NCBI RefSeq assembly: GCF_004331345.1 | Contig: NZ_SJJZ01000004.1 | Coordinates: 806,001 to 870,000 of the forward strand | Reading direction: 5' to 3' | Source: Kribbella soli | Lineage (GTDB): Bacteria; Actinomycetota; Actinomycetes; Propionibacteriales; Kribbellaceae | DNA length: 64,000 bases | Shown here: positions 24,729 to 36,298 of the stretch, in pieces | How the letters are laid out: each line of letters begins with the position of its first letter | How positions within the stretch are numbered: position 1 is the first letter of the stretch | Notes under the pieces: generated by a model | The model's input: the letters and a program-made list of their open reading frames with translations, nothing else | What the model was told of the DNA's origin: nothing | Database searches by the model: none | Program-made: the position numbers and the translations under genes

Positions 24729-26768
24729 TCACCCGATCAGGCTGCGCGCGCTGAGCGTCGTACGGATCCGCTCCGACAACCGCCCCTCGGCCAGCCCGCG
24801 CTGAGCCTTGCGTACGGCGGACCACGCGAACTCCCGGTCCGGGTCGGAGTCCTGCCCCGACCACAACGCCCGGTCCAGGCACCCGGCGAGCAACGTCATC
24901 GCCTGCGACACGGGACCGTCCGAGTCACGTGCCAGGTCCCGTGCCGTGGCGGCCGGAGTCACCCGCATGCCGTGATCCCGCAGCAGGTCACGCGCCTCGG
25001 CCCACGCTCCGAGCGTCCCGTGCCGCCTGCGCCGCCGACGACGTACCGCCTTGGCCAGCGGCACCCCGATGATCCACAACAGCACCATGGCCCCGAGCGC
25101 AGCAACGACCACCACCAACGCCATCCAGCCCGGCCAGTGATGCGCCGTCTGTGGGTCCTCGGGCGCCGGCAGCGTCGGCTCGGACCGGTGCTCGCGCTCG
25201 ATCTCCTTCTTGGACGGCAGTTGCTTTCGCACGGTCTCCGCCGCACCTGCCAGCCCACCACCCGCCTTGGACGTGGCGGTTCCGGTCGGGTCGAGCGGCA
25301 CCCAGCCCACCCCTGTCACCGCGACCTCGGGCCATGCGAGTACGTCGCGGTTGCGGATCACGTACGTCCCGTCCGGGCTCGGTGTGTCCGGCTGCTTGAA
25401 CCCGACAACGAGCCGTGCCGGCAACCCGAGCAGCCGCGCCATCACGACGTACGACGCGGCGAACTGCTCCGACGTACCGCGCTTGCTGCGCAGCAGGAAG
25501 TGGTTGAGCTGCGGGTACCCGTGGCCGGTGGGGAGGTTCTCACCGGTGGCCAGCTTGTAGTTCGTCCGCAGGTACTTCTCGAGTACCAGCGCCAGTTGGA
25601 ACGACGGCCGCACGTCACCGGCGATGCTGCGGGCCAAGTCGTCGATGCCTACTGGCACCTCACCGAGATCCGCACCGCTGCTCGGGTCCGCGTCAACGCC
25701 GGACGACGCCAGCTGGTCCGAGTCGACCGTCGGCTCGGCCCAGGTGACCCGGTACTGCGACGGTCGCTTCTGCTCGGCCAGCAACGCACCGGACGCCGGA
25801 TCGACCAGTAGCGGCAGGTCGTCCACCACCGACAGCGTCCGCGTCTGGCTGGGCAGCCACGGCAGCGACCAGTCCGCCAGCGCGACATCCGCCGACTGCC
25901 GTCGTACCGGCACCGTCACGTGGGAGTCGAGTGGCAGTTCGCGTCCGAGGCGCTGGAACTTCGGTGCGGCCGTCCAGGTCACTCCGTCAAAGTTGTCCAG
26001 GGCAATCACCGGCCAGCGGTCCACAGGACCGTCAGCTCGGGCAGTGAACACCACGGTGTCCGGCGAGTGCAGTCGCGCGGCGATCTCGGTCAGCGGGTTG
26101 CTGAGCACAGTGGGTGAGTCAGGCGGGCTCGGCTTCGCCAGGTGGGCCGCAGTGGACGTCGGCAACGCCAGCCCGAGAGTGCTGGCACCAACTGCCATGG
26201 CGGCGAGTGCTGCGACCAGACGGACCCAGGCGGCACGCTCACTCGGCCACTGCACCAGCACCAACGCGAAACAGCCAGTGAGCGCCAGTCCGACGAGTAC
26301 TGCGTCCAGTCCGGTCACTGTGACGTACGCCTGCGACAGACCGGCCACCACAACCGCAGGCAGCAACGCCAACAGCCGAGACCGCTGCAGCACGCGCGCG
26401 CCCACCAGACAGGCGAGGAGAACCAGCACCGGTACAAACGCAACCAGATCCGGTGACGGAGTGGCCGGCCACGTCGACTCGAGCGTACGACGCCAACCGG
26501 ACGTCACCGCATCCCACAGGGACACCGGTCGACGAGCAGCACCAGGGATGACCGCCAGCAGTGCGACGACTCCACCAACCAGCGTCAGCGGCACCCGCCA
26601 GCGAGCAAGCTGCGGTCGACGCAGGATCCCTTCCTCAACCAGGTACGCAACTACGGCGACCGCCAGCATCGGCCAGAGCACAGCCGACGTACCGAACAGC
26701 GGCGCGAACAGCAGCCCCGCCACCACACCGGCAGCAAGGACTCCGAGGATCGGCAACCGTCGTGTCAT
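24729..26768 (-). CDS. TgpA-like transglutaminase-fold membrane protein, active site lost
   Basis: A 679-residue protein with five or six N-terminal transmembrane helices (DUF3488), a transglutaminase-like extracytoplasmic core, another helix (WMALVVVVAALGAMVLL) and a DUF4129-type tail. In active relatives the core reads G-x-C-E-x-F, then H-A-W, then D-P-T. Here the Cys is Ser433 (RGTSEQFAAS) and the His is Leu477 (VLAWPEV), while the Asp remains (PLDPTG). It is therefore probably not catalytic. It overlaps the DUF58 gene by 4 bp, the usual MoxR, DUF58, transglutaminase order. Confidence 0.9.
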   Translation of the reverse strand: MTRRLPILGVLAAGVVAGLLFAPLFGTSAVLWPMLAVAVVAYLVEEGILRRPQLARWRVPLTLVGGVVALLAVIPGAARRPVSLWDAVTSGWRRTLESTWPATPSPDLVAFVPVLVLLACLVGARVLQRSRLLALLPAVVVAGLSQAYVTVTGLDAVLVGLALTGCFALVLVQWPSERAAWVRLVAALAAMAVGASTLGLALPTSTAAHLAKPSPPDSPTVLSNPLTEIAARLHSPDTVVFTARADGPVDRWPVIALDNFDGVTWTAAPKFQRLGRELPLDSHVTVPVRRQSADVALADWSLPWLPSQTRTLSVVDDLPLLVDPASGALLAEQKRPSQYRVTWAEPTVDSDQLASSGVDADPSSGADLGEVPVGIDDLARSIAGDVRPSFQLALVLEKYLRTNYKLATGENLPTGHGYPQLNHFLLRSKRGTSEQFAASYVVMARLLGLPARLVVGFKQPDTPSPDGTYVIRNRDVLAWPEVAVTGVGWVPLDPTGTATSKAGGGLAGAAETVRKQLPSKKEIEREHRSEPTLPAPEDPQTAHHWPGWMALVVVVAALGAMVLLWIIGVPLAKAVRRRRRRRHGTLGAWAEARDLLRDHGMRVTPAATARDLARDSDGPVSQAMTLLAGCLDRALWSGQDSDPDREFAWSAVRKAQRGLAEGRLSERIRTTLSARSLIG

Positions 26769-27888
26769 GCGGGTACGGCGTTCCAGGCGTCGACTGCGTT
26801 CTGTGCTGCGTTGGCGTGGATGACGTGGACGCCGGCACCGGTGTGCAGCGCCGGCTCGTCATGGGTCACGTCGATGCACACCACCGGGCGGTAGCTCGAC
26901 CTGAGGTTCGGCACCTCGGCCAGACCAGCGGTGTCGCCGGTCAACACGACCAGTGCGCCGCCGTCACGTCCAACCGGCAGAGACTCGAGCAGGTTGGTGG
27001 TGTTCGTCGCCTGCTCGACCCTGGCGAGCTCGTCGAGCAGATCGCTGACGGACTGTACGTCGTGGTCCGTGCCGCAGGGTGTGGTGAGCCGCAACCGCTG
27101 ACCGGACTGTGCAGCAACCACCAGGATCGACGCCGCGACAGAAACAGCGGTGTCGAACTGGTCTGCGGTCAGTGCTGTCGTACGCGTATCCAGCAATACC
27201 TGCAGTCGCGGCTGGTCCGGGTCGACGTACTCGCGGACCATCAGCCGACCTGCTCGCGCGGACGCCTTCCAGTGCACGTGGCGGACCTCGTCACCGGGCA
27301 CGTACTCACGCAGCCGGCGCAGGTCGATCGAGCCGCGCAGCGGACCAGCGGACACCGGCCCTTCGAAGTGGTGCCGTTGCCGGATGCCAGTCGCCGTACG
27401 AGCGGCGTACCGCTTCGGGTGGACGAGGAGCGTGGCTGCGCTACCGATCGAGACCTGACAGGACACGAGGCCGAACGGGTCGGAGCGACGCAGCAGCAAC
27501 GGCCCGACCGGCAGTGGCCCACGACGAGCGGTCGGCAGCTCGTAATGGTACGTCGCGACGCCGTTCGGCGCCAGTGCCGTGACCGCAACCTCGGACTGGT
27601 GCGCACCAGCGGTGTCGGCGGCAACGAACGCCGGCTGTCGCCGCGTGGACTCGTTGCGCACCATCAGCCGCGCCAAGGCAGGCTGACCGCACTCGACTCG
27701 GTCCGGGTACAGCACGCGCTCCACAGTCACCTTAGGACGACGTACGACGGTCAACACGCTGATGAGCACCGCAGCAAGACCAGCTCCCGCCAGCACTCGC
27801 AGCATGGGGTAGCCGAGCAGCTGACCCGCTACCAGCAAGGCGATCGAGCCGACCAACACTCCCCAGGCTCGTGGCGTGAGCCTGGTCC

Positions 27889-27892
<4 letters not shown>
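26765..27892 (-). CDS. DUF58-domain membrane protein
   Basis: A 375-residue protein with two N-terminal transmembrane helices (residues 8-52). An extracytoplasmic-looking beta region follows (VTVERVLYPDRVECGQPA), then the DUF58 signature with DLRRLREYVPGDEVRHVHWK and a VWA-like C-terminus. DUF58 proteins sit between MoxR ATPases and transglutaminase-like proteins. The trio is thought to act in maturation or assembly of cell-envelope complexes. Four-base overlaps with both neighbours indicate a translationally coupled operon. Confidence 0.93.
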
Positions 27893-28892
<1,000 letters not shown>

Positions 28893-28893
<1 letters not shown>

Positions 28894-31211
28894 TACGCAT
28901 CCTTCCGTCGACGCGAGGTACGTCGTACTCGTGCGGCCGACGTACTCGCCGGAGGCAAGGCCGGGGCCGCGGCTGCCGGAGCAGCCGTGGCGGAGCCGGC
29001 TGCACCGGTAGCGGTCGGACTGCTGCTGTTGTTGCGCTCCCGTGTGATCGCCTTGACCGTGAAGGTCAACTGCAGAGCGGACAGACCGGTGTAGCGAGTG
29101 CTGGTGGTTGTCACGGTCCTGTCCGCCTGACCGGTGGCAGAGACCACGTAGTGCACCAGCTGGCCGCCGTTGAGGTTCGGTGCGGTCCAGGTGAGCGACA
29201 CCGAGCCCTTGCCCGGAGTGGCGGTCACCTTCGGCGCTGCGGCCGGAGAGTACGGGTAGACGGTGCGCGTCGCCGCCGAACGCGGTGAGGTGCCCGCCTT
29301 GTTCGTGGCCGTCACCCGGTAGCTCACGCCCTTGCCCAGCGCCGGCTTCAGCGAAATCGAGCTCTGGTACGTCTGCGCCTGTGTCTTCGACCCGTCCGAG
29401 CCGAGCACTGTGTACCCGGACATCGTGTAGTCGGAGGTGCTCGGTGAGGTCCAGGAGACGGTGACAGAGCCGTCCGCCTTGGTAGCTGCACTGACCTTGG
29501 TCGGTGCGCTCGGCGGCTCGGCCTGCCCGGTCATCGACGTCACTTTCGAGTCCACGGCCGGTCCGGTCCCGACCCGGTTGGTCGCGGACACCGTGAAGAT
29601 GTAGCTGCCGAAGCTCAGCAGTTCGCTGAAGCTGTGGCTGCGGGTGCTGCCGACGACGGCGACCGACCCCGAGGCGGGGAGGCCGACCACATAGGTCCCT
29701 GGCGCGGTCCGGAAACTCACCTTGTAGCCGGTGATCGCAGCTCCGTTCGCTCGCGCCGCAGTCCAGCTGACGGTCGCCTTCCCGTCACCTGGCTTGACGG
29801 AGACCGATCCGGGGGCTCCCGGCGCGGCCGGTGGCGGTGAGGTCGGCTTCGACGTCGGCTTGCTGGTCGGTTTCGCCGTCGGCCTGACCGGCGGCGGCGT
29901 GGTCGGCCTGGTCGTCTCGGTCTTCCCAGGCGTGCGCTCCGTCTCCCTGGGCTCGACGGTCTCGGTACGGCGCGGCTTCCCCGGGCCGACGGTCACCTGG
30001 ATCGGCGGCAGGATCGACCTGTGGGTCGGCGGTGTGGACGGCGGGGTGGAGGTCGGCGTCGACGTCGGCGTGCTGCTGGGGGCCGGGGTGCTCGGGGTCG
30101 GCTTCTGGGTGGCAGCAGGCGACACCGGCTTGTTGCCGCCGTCGACATCCACCTCGCTCACGGTCCCGTCGCCGTCGACCACGGTCACGACCTCACCGGT
30201 CTCGTCGTCGATGTAGATCCGGCCGTCCTGCCCGGCAGTCACCCGCGGACCGCCCTTGTGGTCGCCCTTCTTCTTGCTGAGCTCATGCGTGTGCAGCGGC
30301 TTGCCGTCAGGTGCGTACGTCCGCACGACCCGCTTCTCGCCGTCCAGTACGGCGACAGCGGCGCCGGTCGCGGCGACAGCGTCGTACCGCCCCGGAGGCA
30401 GGTTGATGCTCTCGGCCTTCTTGGCACCGGCAGCGTCGACGAGCAGCAGCCGCTGACCAGCCAGGATCGGGATGCGGCCGTTGACGTCCGACTGAGCTAC
30501 GACAGAGGTGGTCGGTAGCGAACCGCTGATGTCCATCGGCACGGCACGGCCGGCCGTTTCACCGGTCAGCGGGGTCAGGGTCCGCTTGGACAGGTTGGCG
30601 AACGCAGGCTTGCCGCCCACGCTCAACAGCGCACCGGCATCACCGGCTTGTGAAGGCAGCTGACAGGCCAGCGTGGTCGAGCCCGGCGCCAGCTGGCAGA
30701 ACTGCTCTGCGTTGCGCACCCACAGCGCACCATCGGCTGTAGCGATCGCACTGGACACGACACTGCCCACGGTGACCGTCTGCTGCTGGTCACCGAGCCG
30801 GACGATCTGACCGTGCTGCCGGTACACCAGGTACGGCCCGCCCTGCGCCTCGATACCGATCGGTTCCTCCGGGATCCCGATCCGGACCGTGCTCTTCACG
30901 GTCAGGTCGGACTTGCCGAACACGATCACGCCGTCCGCGCGCACGACGTACCCGTTGGTGCTGCTCTGGACCACCTGGCTGCCCGCCTCGGTCTGGACAC
31001 CACGGACCTCGGCGTCGACGCTCTTGCCGCCGCCGTCGACCCGGAAGACCGCGCCGACAGTCGCGTTGTAGACCCAGTGGCCGGCCTGCTGGAAGGCGAC
31101 CGCGGGGGCGCCGCGACCCAGCGCGGACAGGCCGACGAACGTCCCGAGGATCAGGGCCGCGACCGTCCACCACGCAACGGGCCGACGGATCGCGCGAGCA
31201 ATGCGGGTCAT
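28893..31211 (-). CDS. Membrane-anchored surface protein with propeller-like region and three Fn3 domains
   Basis: A 772-residue protein. An N-terminal transmembrane anchor (about 14-34, WWTVAALILGTFVGLSAL) precedes a repeat region that looks like a beta propeller (about 40-350). A Pro/Thr/Ser linker with PTSKPTSKPTS follows, then three fibronectin type III domains between about 465 and 740. The last residues are Arg-rich. Similar large Fn3 proteins are encoded with MoxR-DUF58 operons and ESX loci in actinobacteria. It heads the operon that continues into moxR. Function is unknown; extracellular binding is inferred. Confidence 0.85.
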
Positions 31212-31299
31212 GGGTAGAAGGTGCCTCTCATCTGTCCAGCTGCGGTACAGCGGCGATACATCCGGCCACGAGTCGTCCGGAAGCGGTCGTCAGCACGGG

Positions 31300-32658
31300 T
31301 CACGAAGCGACCGTTGACCGCGCCGGGACCTCCGGTTCGCCCAGCTCGGCCAGAGCCGCACGGGCCTCGCCTGCGGTCGGCGACTCCGGCAGCAGCCGCA
31401 GCGCACGGCGGAGGTACTCCGCTGCCTGCTGACGCGCGCCGGTGCTGGCCTCAGCCAGGGCCAGGTTGACCAGCACAGTGCCTTCGGCCTCCCGGTCTCC
31501 GTGCACCGAGGCGATCGCCAAAGCGGCCGTGAACTCAGCACGTGCGTCGTGGACCCGACCGGACCGCGTCTGCGCGATCCCGAGGATGTTGCGGGTGATG
31601 AGCTCGCCGTACCAGTCCTTGCCGGCACTGGTCGCGGCGGCGACCTCAGCAACCAGCGGAGCCCAGTCCGGCACGTCACCACCGGTCTCGATGAACTGGT
31701 GTACCGCAGTGGTCAGCAGCCACGCGTTGGCCACCTCGTTCGCCGCCAGCAGCTGGCTGATGGCAGTGGTGAACTCGACGTGCCGCGTGGTGAACCAGTG
31801 GTGGGCCGCAGCCGCATGCTGTCCGTTCAGGGCAGCGGCAGCGTCCAGCACGGTCCGCACGTACGCATCAGGTCCGGGCCCCTCGGGCTTGGCCGCCTCA
31901 GGTTTCGGCTCCTCCGGTACGTCGGCCAACAGCTGCTGCTGCAACGCACGGAGCTCCGGCCCCGGCTCCGTGCCCAGCTCGTCCACGAGCGCACTCCGGG
32001 CCTTCTGGTACGTCGCGAGCGCGTCAGCACGCCGTCCCGCGTCCCGATACGCGACGAGCAGCCGCACCCAGTTCGTCTCCCGCAGCGGGTCCTCGGCCGT
32101 CAGGCTCTTGCACAGCGCGATCGCGTCGGCGAATCGCGACGTACCGATCAACGCATCCGCCAGCCGCTCCCGGACCGACCAGCGCAGCTCGGCCAGCCGC
32201 ACCACCTCCGGCTGGTGCCCGTCGGTGACGAGCCCCTCGTACGGCGTACCTCGCCAGAGCGACTGTGCCGACTCCAGGTGCTTGAGCGCTCTCGCCGCGT
32301 CGCCCGCGGCCAGAGCCTCATCACCTGCGGCCAGCAGCGCCTGCAGCCGATCGGAGTCCAGCTCGCCGGCGTCCACCCGGATCCGGTACGCCTTGGAGCG
32401 GCTCTCGATCCGCTGGCCGTCCGCACCGAGCGGTGGGAGAGCCCGGCGGAGCTGCCAGATGTACGTGCCGATGTTGCGCTCTGCCGACACCGGAGGGGTC
32501 TTACCGGCCCAGACCGTATCGATGATCTCGCCCACGGCGACCCAGGTGTTCGCCTTCACCAACAGCAACGCGAGCAGCGCGCGGGGCTTGTCGGCACGGA
32601 TATAGCTGACCGCGTCGGTGCCATCGATCTCCACCGGCCCCAGCACCCGGAACAACAC
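31300..32658 (-). CDS. SARP-family regulator (OmpR-type HTH plus BTAD and TPR-like tail)
   Basis: A 452-residue regulator. Residues 1-95 are the OmpR/PhoB-like winged helix (VLGPVEIDG, RALLALLLVKANTWV, NIGTYIWQLRRAL). Residues 95-245 are the bacterial transcriptional activation domain (LWRGTPYEGL, YRDAGRRADALATYQKAR, LGTEPGPELRALQ). The rest is TPR-like and lacks an NB-ARC ATPase, so this is a medium-sized SARP. The GTG at 32658 is chosen because the winged helix begins there and GGAGGTGG lies upstream. It is 88 bp upstream of the Fn3 gene on the same strand, a plausible regulator of that operon. Confidence 0.9.
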   Translation of the reverse strand: MLFRVLGPVEIDGTDAVSYIRADKPRALLALLLVKANTWVAVGEIIDTVWAGKTPPVSAERNIGTYIWQLRRALPPLGADGQRIESRSKAYRIRVDAGELDSDRLQALLAAGDEALAAGDAARALKHLESAQSLWRGTPYEGLVTDGHQPEVVRLAELRWSVRERLADALIGTSRFADAIALCKSLTAEDPLRETNWVRLLVAYRDAGRRADALATYQKARSALVDELGTEPGPELRALQQQLLADVPEEPKPEAAKPEGPGPDAYVRTVLDAAAALNGQHAAAAHHWFTTRHVEFTTAISQLLAANEVANAWLLTTAVHQFIETGGDVPDWAPLVAEVAAATSAGKDWYGELITRNILGIAQTRSGRVHDARAEFTAALAIASVHGDREAEGTVLVNLALAEASTGARQQAAEYLRRALRLLPESPTAGEARAALAELGEPEVPARSTVAS

Positions 32659-32879
32659 CGCCGCACCACCTCCACCTGCGCTGGACTCACACCGAACCAC
32701 TCCGACGCAAAGACCCACAAAGCGGTTCCGTACCCACCGCCCACGTTTCGCTACAGAAGGTAGTTGCCCGTCACCATGCCGCGCCACCCCCATCAAACCG
32801 GAATCCTGGGTCAGGCCCGCCCCTGAGCAAGGTCACTCAGTGCTTCCAAGGGTGTCGGGTGTGTGCGTATCTTGAGAAC

Positions 32880-33425
32880 GTGGCCTCGAGACCCTTGCCG
32901 CAGCGCGCGGTCCGCGCGGTCGGCGAAAGCCCGCTCTCTGAGCGCGTGGCCCGCGCTCAGGAGCTGGCCTATGCGCCGCTGATCGAGTGGGTACGGCGCA
33001 GTCCGCTGCACACCGACGTACTCGGTCATTCGATACATCCGTCGCTGACCGACGTGACCACTGGGTGCTGGCTGGGCACGTCCCTTCTCGACCTCACCGG
33101 TGGATCCGATTCGCGTCGCGGAGCGGCGCTGCTCGCCGGGTTCGGCGTACTGGCGTCCGTGCCGACGGCCATCGCAGGCGCCGCCGACTGGGCCGATCTG
33201 TCGGGCGCCGAACGCCGGATCGGCGCAATCCACGCGCTCGCCGCCGACACTGCGATCTTCCTGTTCGCCAGCTCGCTCGTCGCGCGTCTGCGCGGCAGGC
33301 ACCGGACCGGCACAAAGCTCGCCCTGGCCGGGAACCTGGTGATAGCGGGTGCGGGCTTCCTCGGCGGGCATCTGGCTCTGAACCGCGGAACCGCTCGCCG
33401 AGACTCCTTTGCCGAGAGCAACTAG
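32880..33425 (+). CDS. DUF2231 membrane protein
   Basis: A 181-residue protein with four hydrophobic helices after a 45-residue cytoplasmic leader. The DUF2231 signature LGHSIHPSLTDVTTG is clear. Helices include GAALLAGFGVLASVPTAIAG and IGAIHALAADTAIFLFAS. DUF2231 proteins are small membrane proteins of unknown role, sometimes found with redox partners. A GTG at 32880 or 32859 may be the start; neither has a strong ribosome binding site. It is divergent from the SARP gene, with 221 bp between starts. Confidence 0.85.
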   Translation: MASRPLPQRAVRAVGESPLSERVARAQELAYAPLIEWVRRSPLHTDVLGHSIHPSLTDVTTGCWLGTSLLDLTGGSDSRRGAALLAGFGVLASVPTAIAGAADWADLSGAERRIGAIHALAADTAIFLFASSLVARLRGRHRTGTKLALAGNLVIAGAGFLGGHLALNRGTARRDSFAESN

Positions 33426-33526
33426 TACGGCTCAGCTTCGGCGCTGCGGCGTCTGGCCATCGAGCACGGTCGACTCGGACCTCGAGCCGATCGACGAGGC
33501 CGGCCGTCGCTTCGACTGGTGAGACG

Positions 33527-34849
33527 TCAGGCGTCGACCACGGGCTGCAGTTCGGCGAGCTCGACCCAGCGGTGCTGCTGTCGGGCGCGTTCGGCGGCGA
33601 AGACCAGTAGGTGGCCGTTGACCGAGTCGGCGAGCTGCGTGCTCGACACGCTCGCCGGCTCTCCGCGCACGACTCGGACGAAGTCCGCCACGAGCCGATG
33701 GTCACCGCCGCCGTGCATGTCGTCGACCACCGACGTGGTGATGATCTCCTCGTCGAACGAAGCAGCTCCGTCGGTACGAATGCGACGTACCCGCAGCGTC
33801 CCGTCCTCCAGCGCCCCGGAGATCTCGCCGGTCGTCCCGACGACATGGAGCGTGCGGCTCGACGCCGGTGTGTTGGTCGCCAACGCGAAGGACCCGATAA
33901 CCCCGTCGGCGAACTCGACGCTCACAGTCTGGCGATCGAGTACGTCGTTGTCGGCGTGCCACACGCACCGGCCGTAGCGGTTGTCGGTGCGCAGCGACTC
34001 GAGCTTCTGGTCCAGGTCGAGGTCGGGGCTCAGGTGCTCGGCCTGCTCCCAGATGTACTCCGGCCACTTGTTCAGGTCGACGTACAGACGCTGTGCCGAG
34101 TACGAGCACGTCGCCTCGATCGAGCAGTCGGACAGGCACCGCGTCCCTGCCCCTTGCGGCGCCCGCTCGGGTACGAACATGCCACGAGATCCCGAGCTGG
34201 CGACGCGGGCCGGGGCTGCGGCGTTGCACAGCCACGTCATGAGATCCAGGTCGTGGCAGCACTTGGCCAGGAGCATCGACGAACCCGACTGCTCGGAGTT
34301 GCCCCAGCGACCACGCACGAACGCCATCGACATGTGGTCGTAGCTGACGTGCTCAGCCATCTCGATGCTCAGCGGCTCGCCGATCTCGCCGGCGACGATC
34401 CGGCGCTTGGCTTCGCTGTAGAACGGTGCGTAGCGCAGCACGTGACAGATCATCAAGGTCCGCCCGGACGTTCGCTGCGCCTGTGCCAAGGTCATGAGCT
34501 CCGGCGCGCTCTGCGCGATCGGCTTCTCCAGCAACACGTCGTACCCGGCGGCGAGCAGGTGGATGGCAGTCGGCACATGATCTTGGTCCATCGTGGCGTC
34601 GATCGCCACGTCCGCGACCGCGCCTGCTTCCGGAAGGTCGGTCAGCGACGAGTACCGGGCTGCCTGGGGAATCCCGAACTCGGTGCCCCACCGCTCGCGA
34701 CGCGTCGGATCAGGCTCGACGATCGCGGTGATCGCCAGCTCGTCAGGCGCGACCTGCGCGTAGCGCGAGTAGAGCACGCCACGATGCCCGGCACCGACGA
34801 GCACGGCGCGCACCGGCGCGGACGGATCGGTGGACAGAACTGTCTGCAT
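33527..34849 (-). CDS. Gfo/Idh/MocA-family oxidoreductase
   Basis: A 440-residue NAD(P)-dependent dehydrogenase. The N-terminal Rossmann fold has VLVGAGHRG, and the family's catalytic Lys is in VLLEKPIAQS. The C-terminal substrate domain includes GGGDHRLVADFV. These enzymes oxidise sugars or sugar derivatives such as inositols. The substrate cannot be read from the sequence. It seems to be a single gene; the propeller lipoprotein ends 30 bp upstream on the same strand. Confidence 0.92.
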   Translation of the reverse strand: MQTVLSTDPSAPVRAVLVGAGHRGVLYSRYAQVAPDELAITAIVEPDPTRRERWGTEFGIPQAARYSSLTDLPEAGAVADVAIDATMDQDHVPTAIHLLAAGYDVLLEKPIAQSAPELMTLAQAQRTSGRTLMICHVLRYAPFYSEAKRRIVAGEIGEPLSIEMAEHVSYDHMSMAFVRGRWGNSEQSGSSMLLAKCCHDLDLMTWLCNAAAPARVASSGSRGMFVPERAPQGAGTRCLSDCSIEATCSYSAQRLYVDLNKWPEYIWEQAEHLSPDLDLDQKLESLRTDNRYGRCVWHADNDVLDRQTVSVEFADGVIGSFALATNTPASSRTLHVVGTTGEISGALEDGTLRVRRIRTDGAASFDEEIITTSVVDDMHGGGDHRLVADFVRVVRGEPASVSSTQLADSVNGHLLVFAAERARQQHRWVELAELQPVVDA

Positions 34850-34879
34850 CTATCGCTGTCTTTCTCTCGGCCGGCCTAC

Positions 34880-36151
34880 TCAAGCGGGCGTGATCCGGTG
34901 AACCTCGACGTACCCGCCTCGGCCGGCAACCAGCCACTTGTCGGAGACGTCGGCGAGGGCTATGCCTGGCAGGCTCGGCGAGCACGGTGCACCGGTGCGG
35001 TCCACCGCGATCGTCCCAACTAGGTAGTAGTCGTTCTTGTCGGTTTGCTGCGTGTCGCCGAGGATGCCCCAGATGTACGGCCCGACGCCGTACGCCGCCC
35101 TGAACTCCAGGCCCTTGGGCCGATGCTTCCCCTTTGTGGGCGAGCCTTTGGGCAGGGCTTGGGTAACGAACCCGTTCGGACCCTTCGCCCACCAGGCGAC
35201 GCCGTTGTCCCAGACGAGCAACGGTGGATCGCTCGCCACCACGGTCGGCACGGTGTCGGTATCGAAAGCGAGTGGCTCACCATCGGACAACCGGATCACG
35301 TCGACATCCGTGCGGTCCGCGTGTTGCAGCACGGTGTGGTCGCCGGCCGTTCCCTCGTGTTCGTGCGGTCCGCGCGACTGATGCGTACCGGTCCAGCGAG
35401 CCGTTCCAATCCGCGCATCCCGGACCTCCATGTTCCAGCCCGACGGCGTCCGCTTCGCGACGACGACCGAGTTCCCGTCACCCGAGACCCCGACGACGTC
35501 TACGGCACGCCACAACTCGTCGCCGGTCTTGGCATCGAGCGCGATCGTGGTCGGTGACTGGGCACTTGTCGGCCAGCCAGGGCCGAACGGCGTGCTGACG
35601 GTCGCGAGTACGACGGACTCGGACACCGCCGTGACCATCGTGCGCTCGTTGGACGGGGTCGCCACGGCCCGAAAACCCCAGACCGGATCGCCTGTTCGGA
35701 CGTCGACGCCGACGACCCCACTCGTCGCCGTGCCCCTGGGTGCGGACGCAACGGAGATCGGCAGGATGTCGCCGGCAGCCCGGACCGCCGGCCGCTGAAC
35801 CAGCTCCGCCACGTTGCCCAGAAACCCCGGGCCGACGGCACAAACCCAGACGGCCTCCAGCTCCGGAACCGCGAACGGTTTCTTGCCGTCGATCACCCAC
35901 TTCAGCGCACCGTCCGGCGCGCTGAAACAGCAGACCCGAGCGTTCTCCGTCCCCGTACCGTCAACCATCACGACGGTATCGCCCACCAACTGCACCCGCC
36001 CAGGCATAGCCGGCCCCGGCGTCACCACCCGCTCCTGCCAAACCTTCTCGAGCTTCAACTTCGGTGCGGGCTTGTCCGCGGTCTCCCCACACGCCGCAAG
36101 CAGGGGCACAGAGGCAGCACCAAGAAGGACAGCCCGACGGCGTACAAGCAC
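34880..36151 (-). CDS. PQQ-like beta-propeller lipoprotein
   Basis: A 423-residue lipoprotein. The signal peptide starts VLVRRRAVLLGAASVPLLAAC with lipobox LLAAC, whose Cys would be acylated. The rest is a repeat-rich beta propeller of PQQ/YVTN type (VVGVDVRTGDPVWGF, TTIALDAKTGDELWRA). No quinoprotein active-site signature is visible. A GTG at 36151 is preferred because the twin-Arg-like basic start follows directly. Its role on the cell surface is unknown. Confidence 0.82.
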   Translation of the reverse strand: MLVRRRAVLLGAASVPLLAACGETADKPAPKLKLEKVWQERVVTPGPAMPGRVQLVGDTVVMVDGTGTENARVCCFSAPDGALKWVIDGKKPFAVPELEAVWVCAVGPGFLGNVAELVQRPAVRAAGDILPISVASAPRGTATSGVVGVDVRTGDPVWGFRAVATPSNERTMVTAVSESVVLATVSTPFGPGWPTSAQSPTTIALDAKTGDELWRAVDVVGVSGDGNSVVVAKRTPSGWNMEVRDARIGTARWTGTHQSRGPHEHEGTAGDHTVLQHADRTDVDVIRLSDGEPLAFDTDTVPTVVASDPPLLVWDNGVAWWAKGPNGFVTQALPKGSPTKGKHRPKGLEFRAAYGVGPYIWGILGDTQQTDKNDYYLVGTIAVDRTGAPCSPSLPGIALADVSDKWLVAGRGGYVEVHRITPA

Positions 36152-36298
36152 GACCCGACCGTAACAAGCCACCAGCCCACCCACGCCCGCGCTCCGGGTG
36201 GCCCATCGAAACCGACTCCGAATGGCCCATTGATCGCGGGCCGCGGCTGCCTACGGTCGATTGAGAGCCATTCACAACGACCACCACAAAGGATCTTC

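Noticed and set aside
29860..30010. Short repeats in the Fn3 protein linker
   Set aside because: They are codon repeats of Pro/Thr/Ser/Lys, not a CRISPR array or DNA repeat element. No CRISPR array was seen anywhere in the window.
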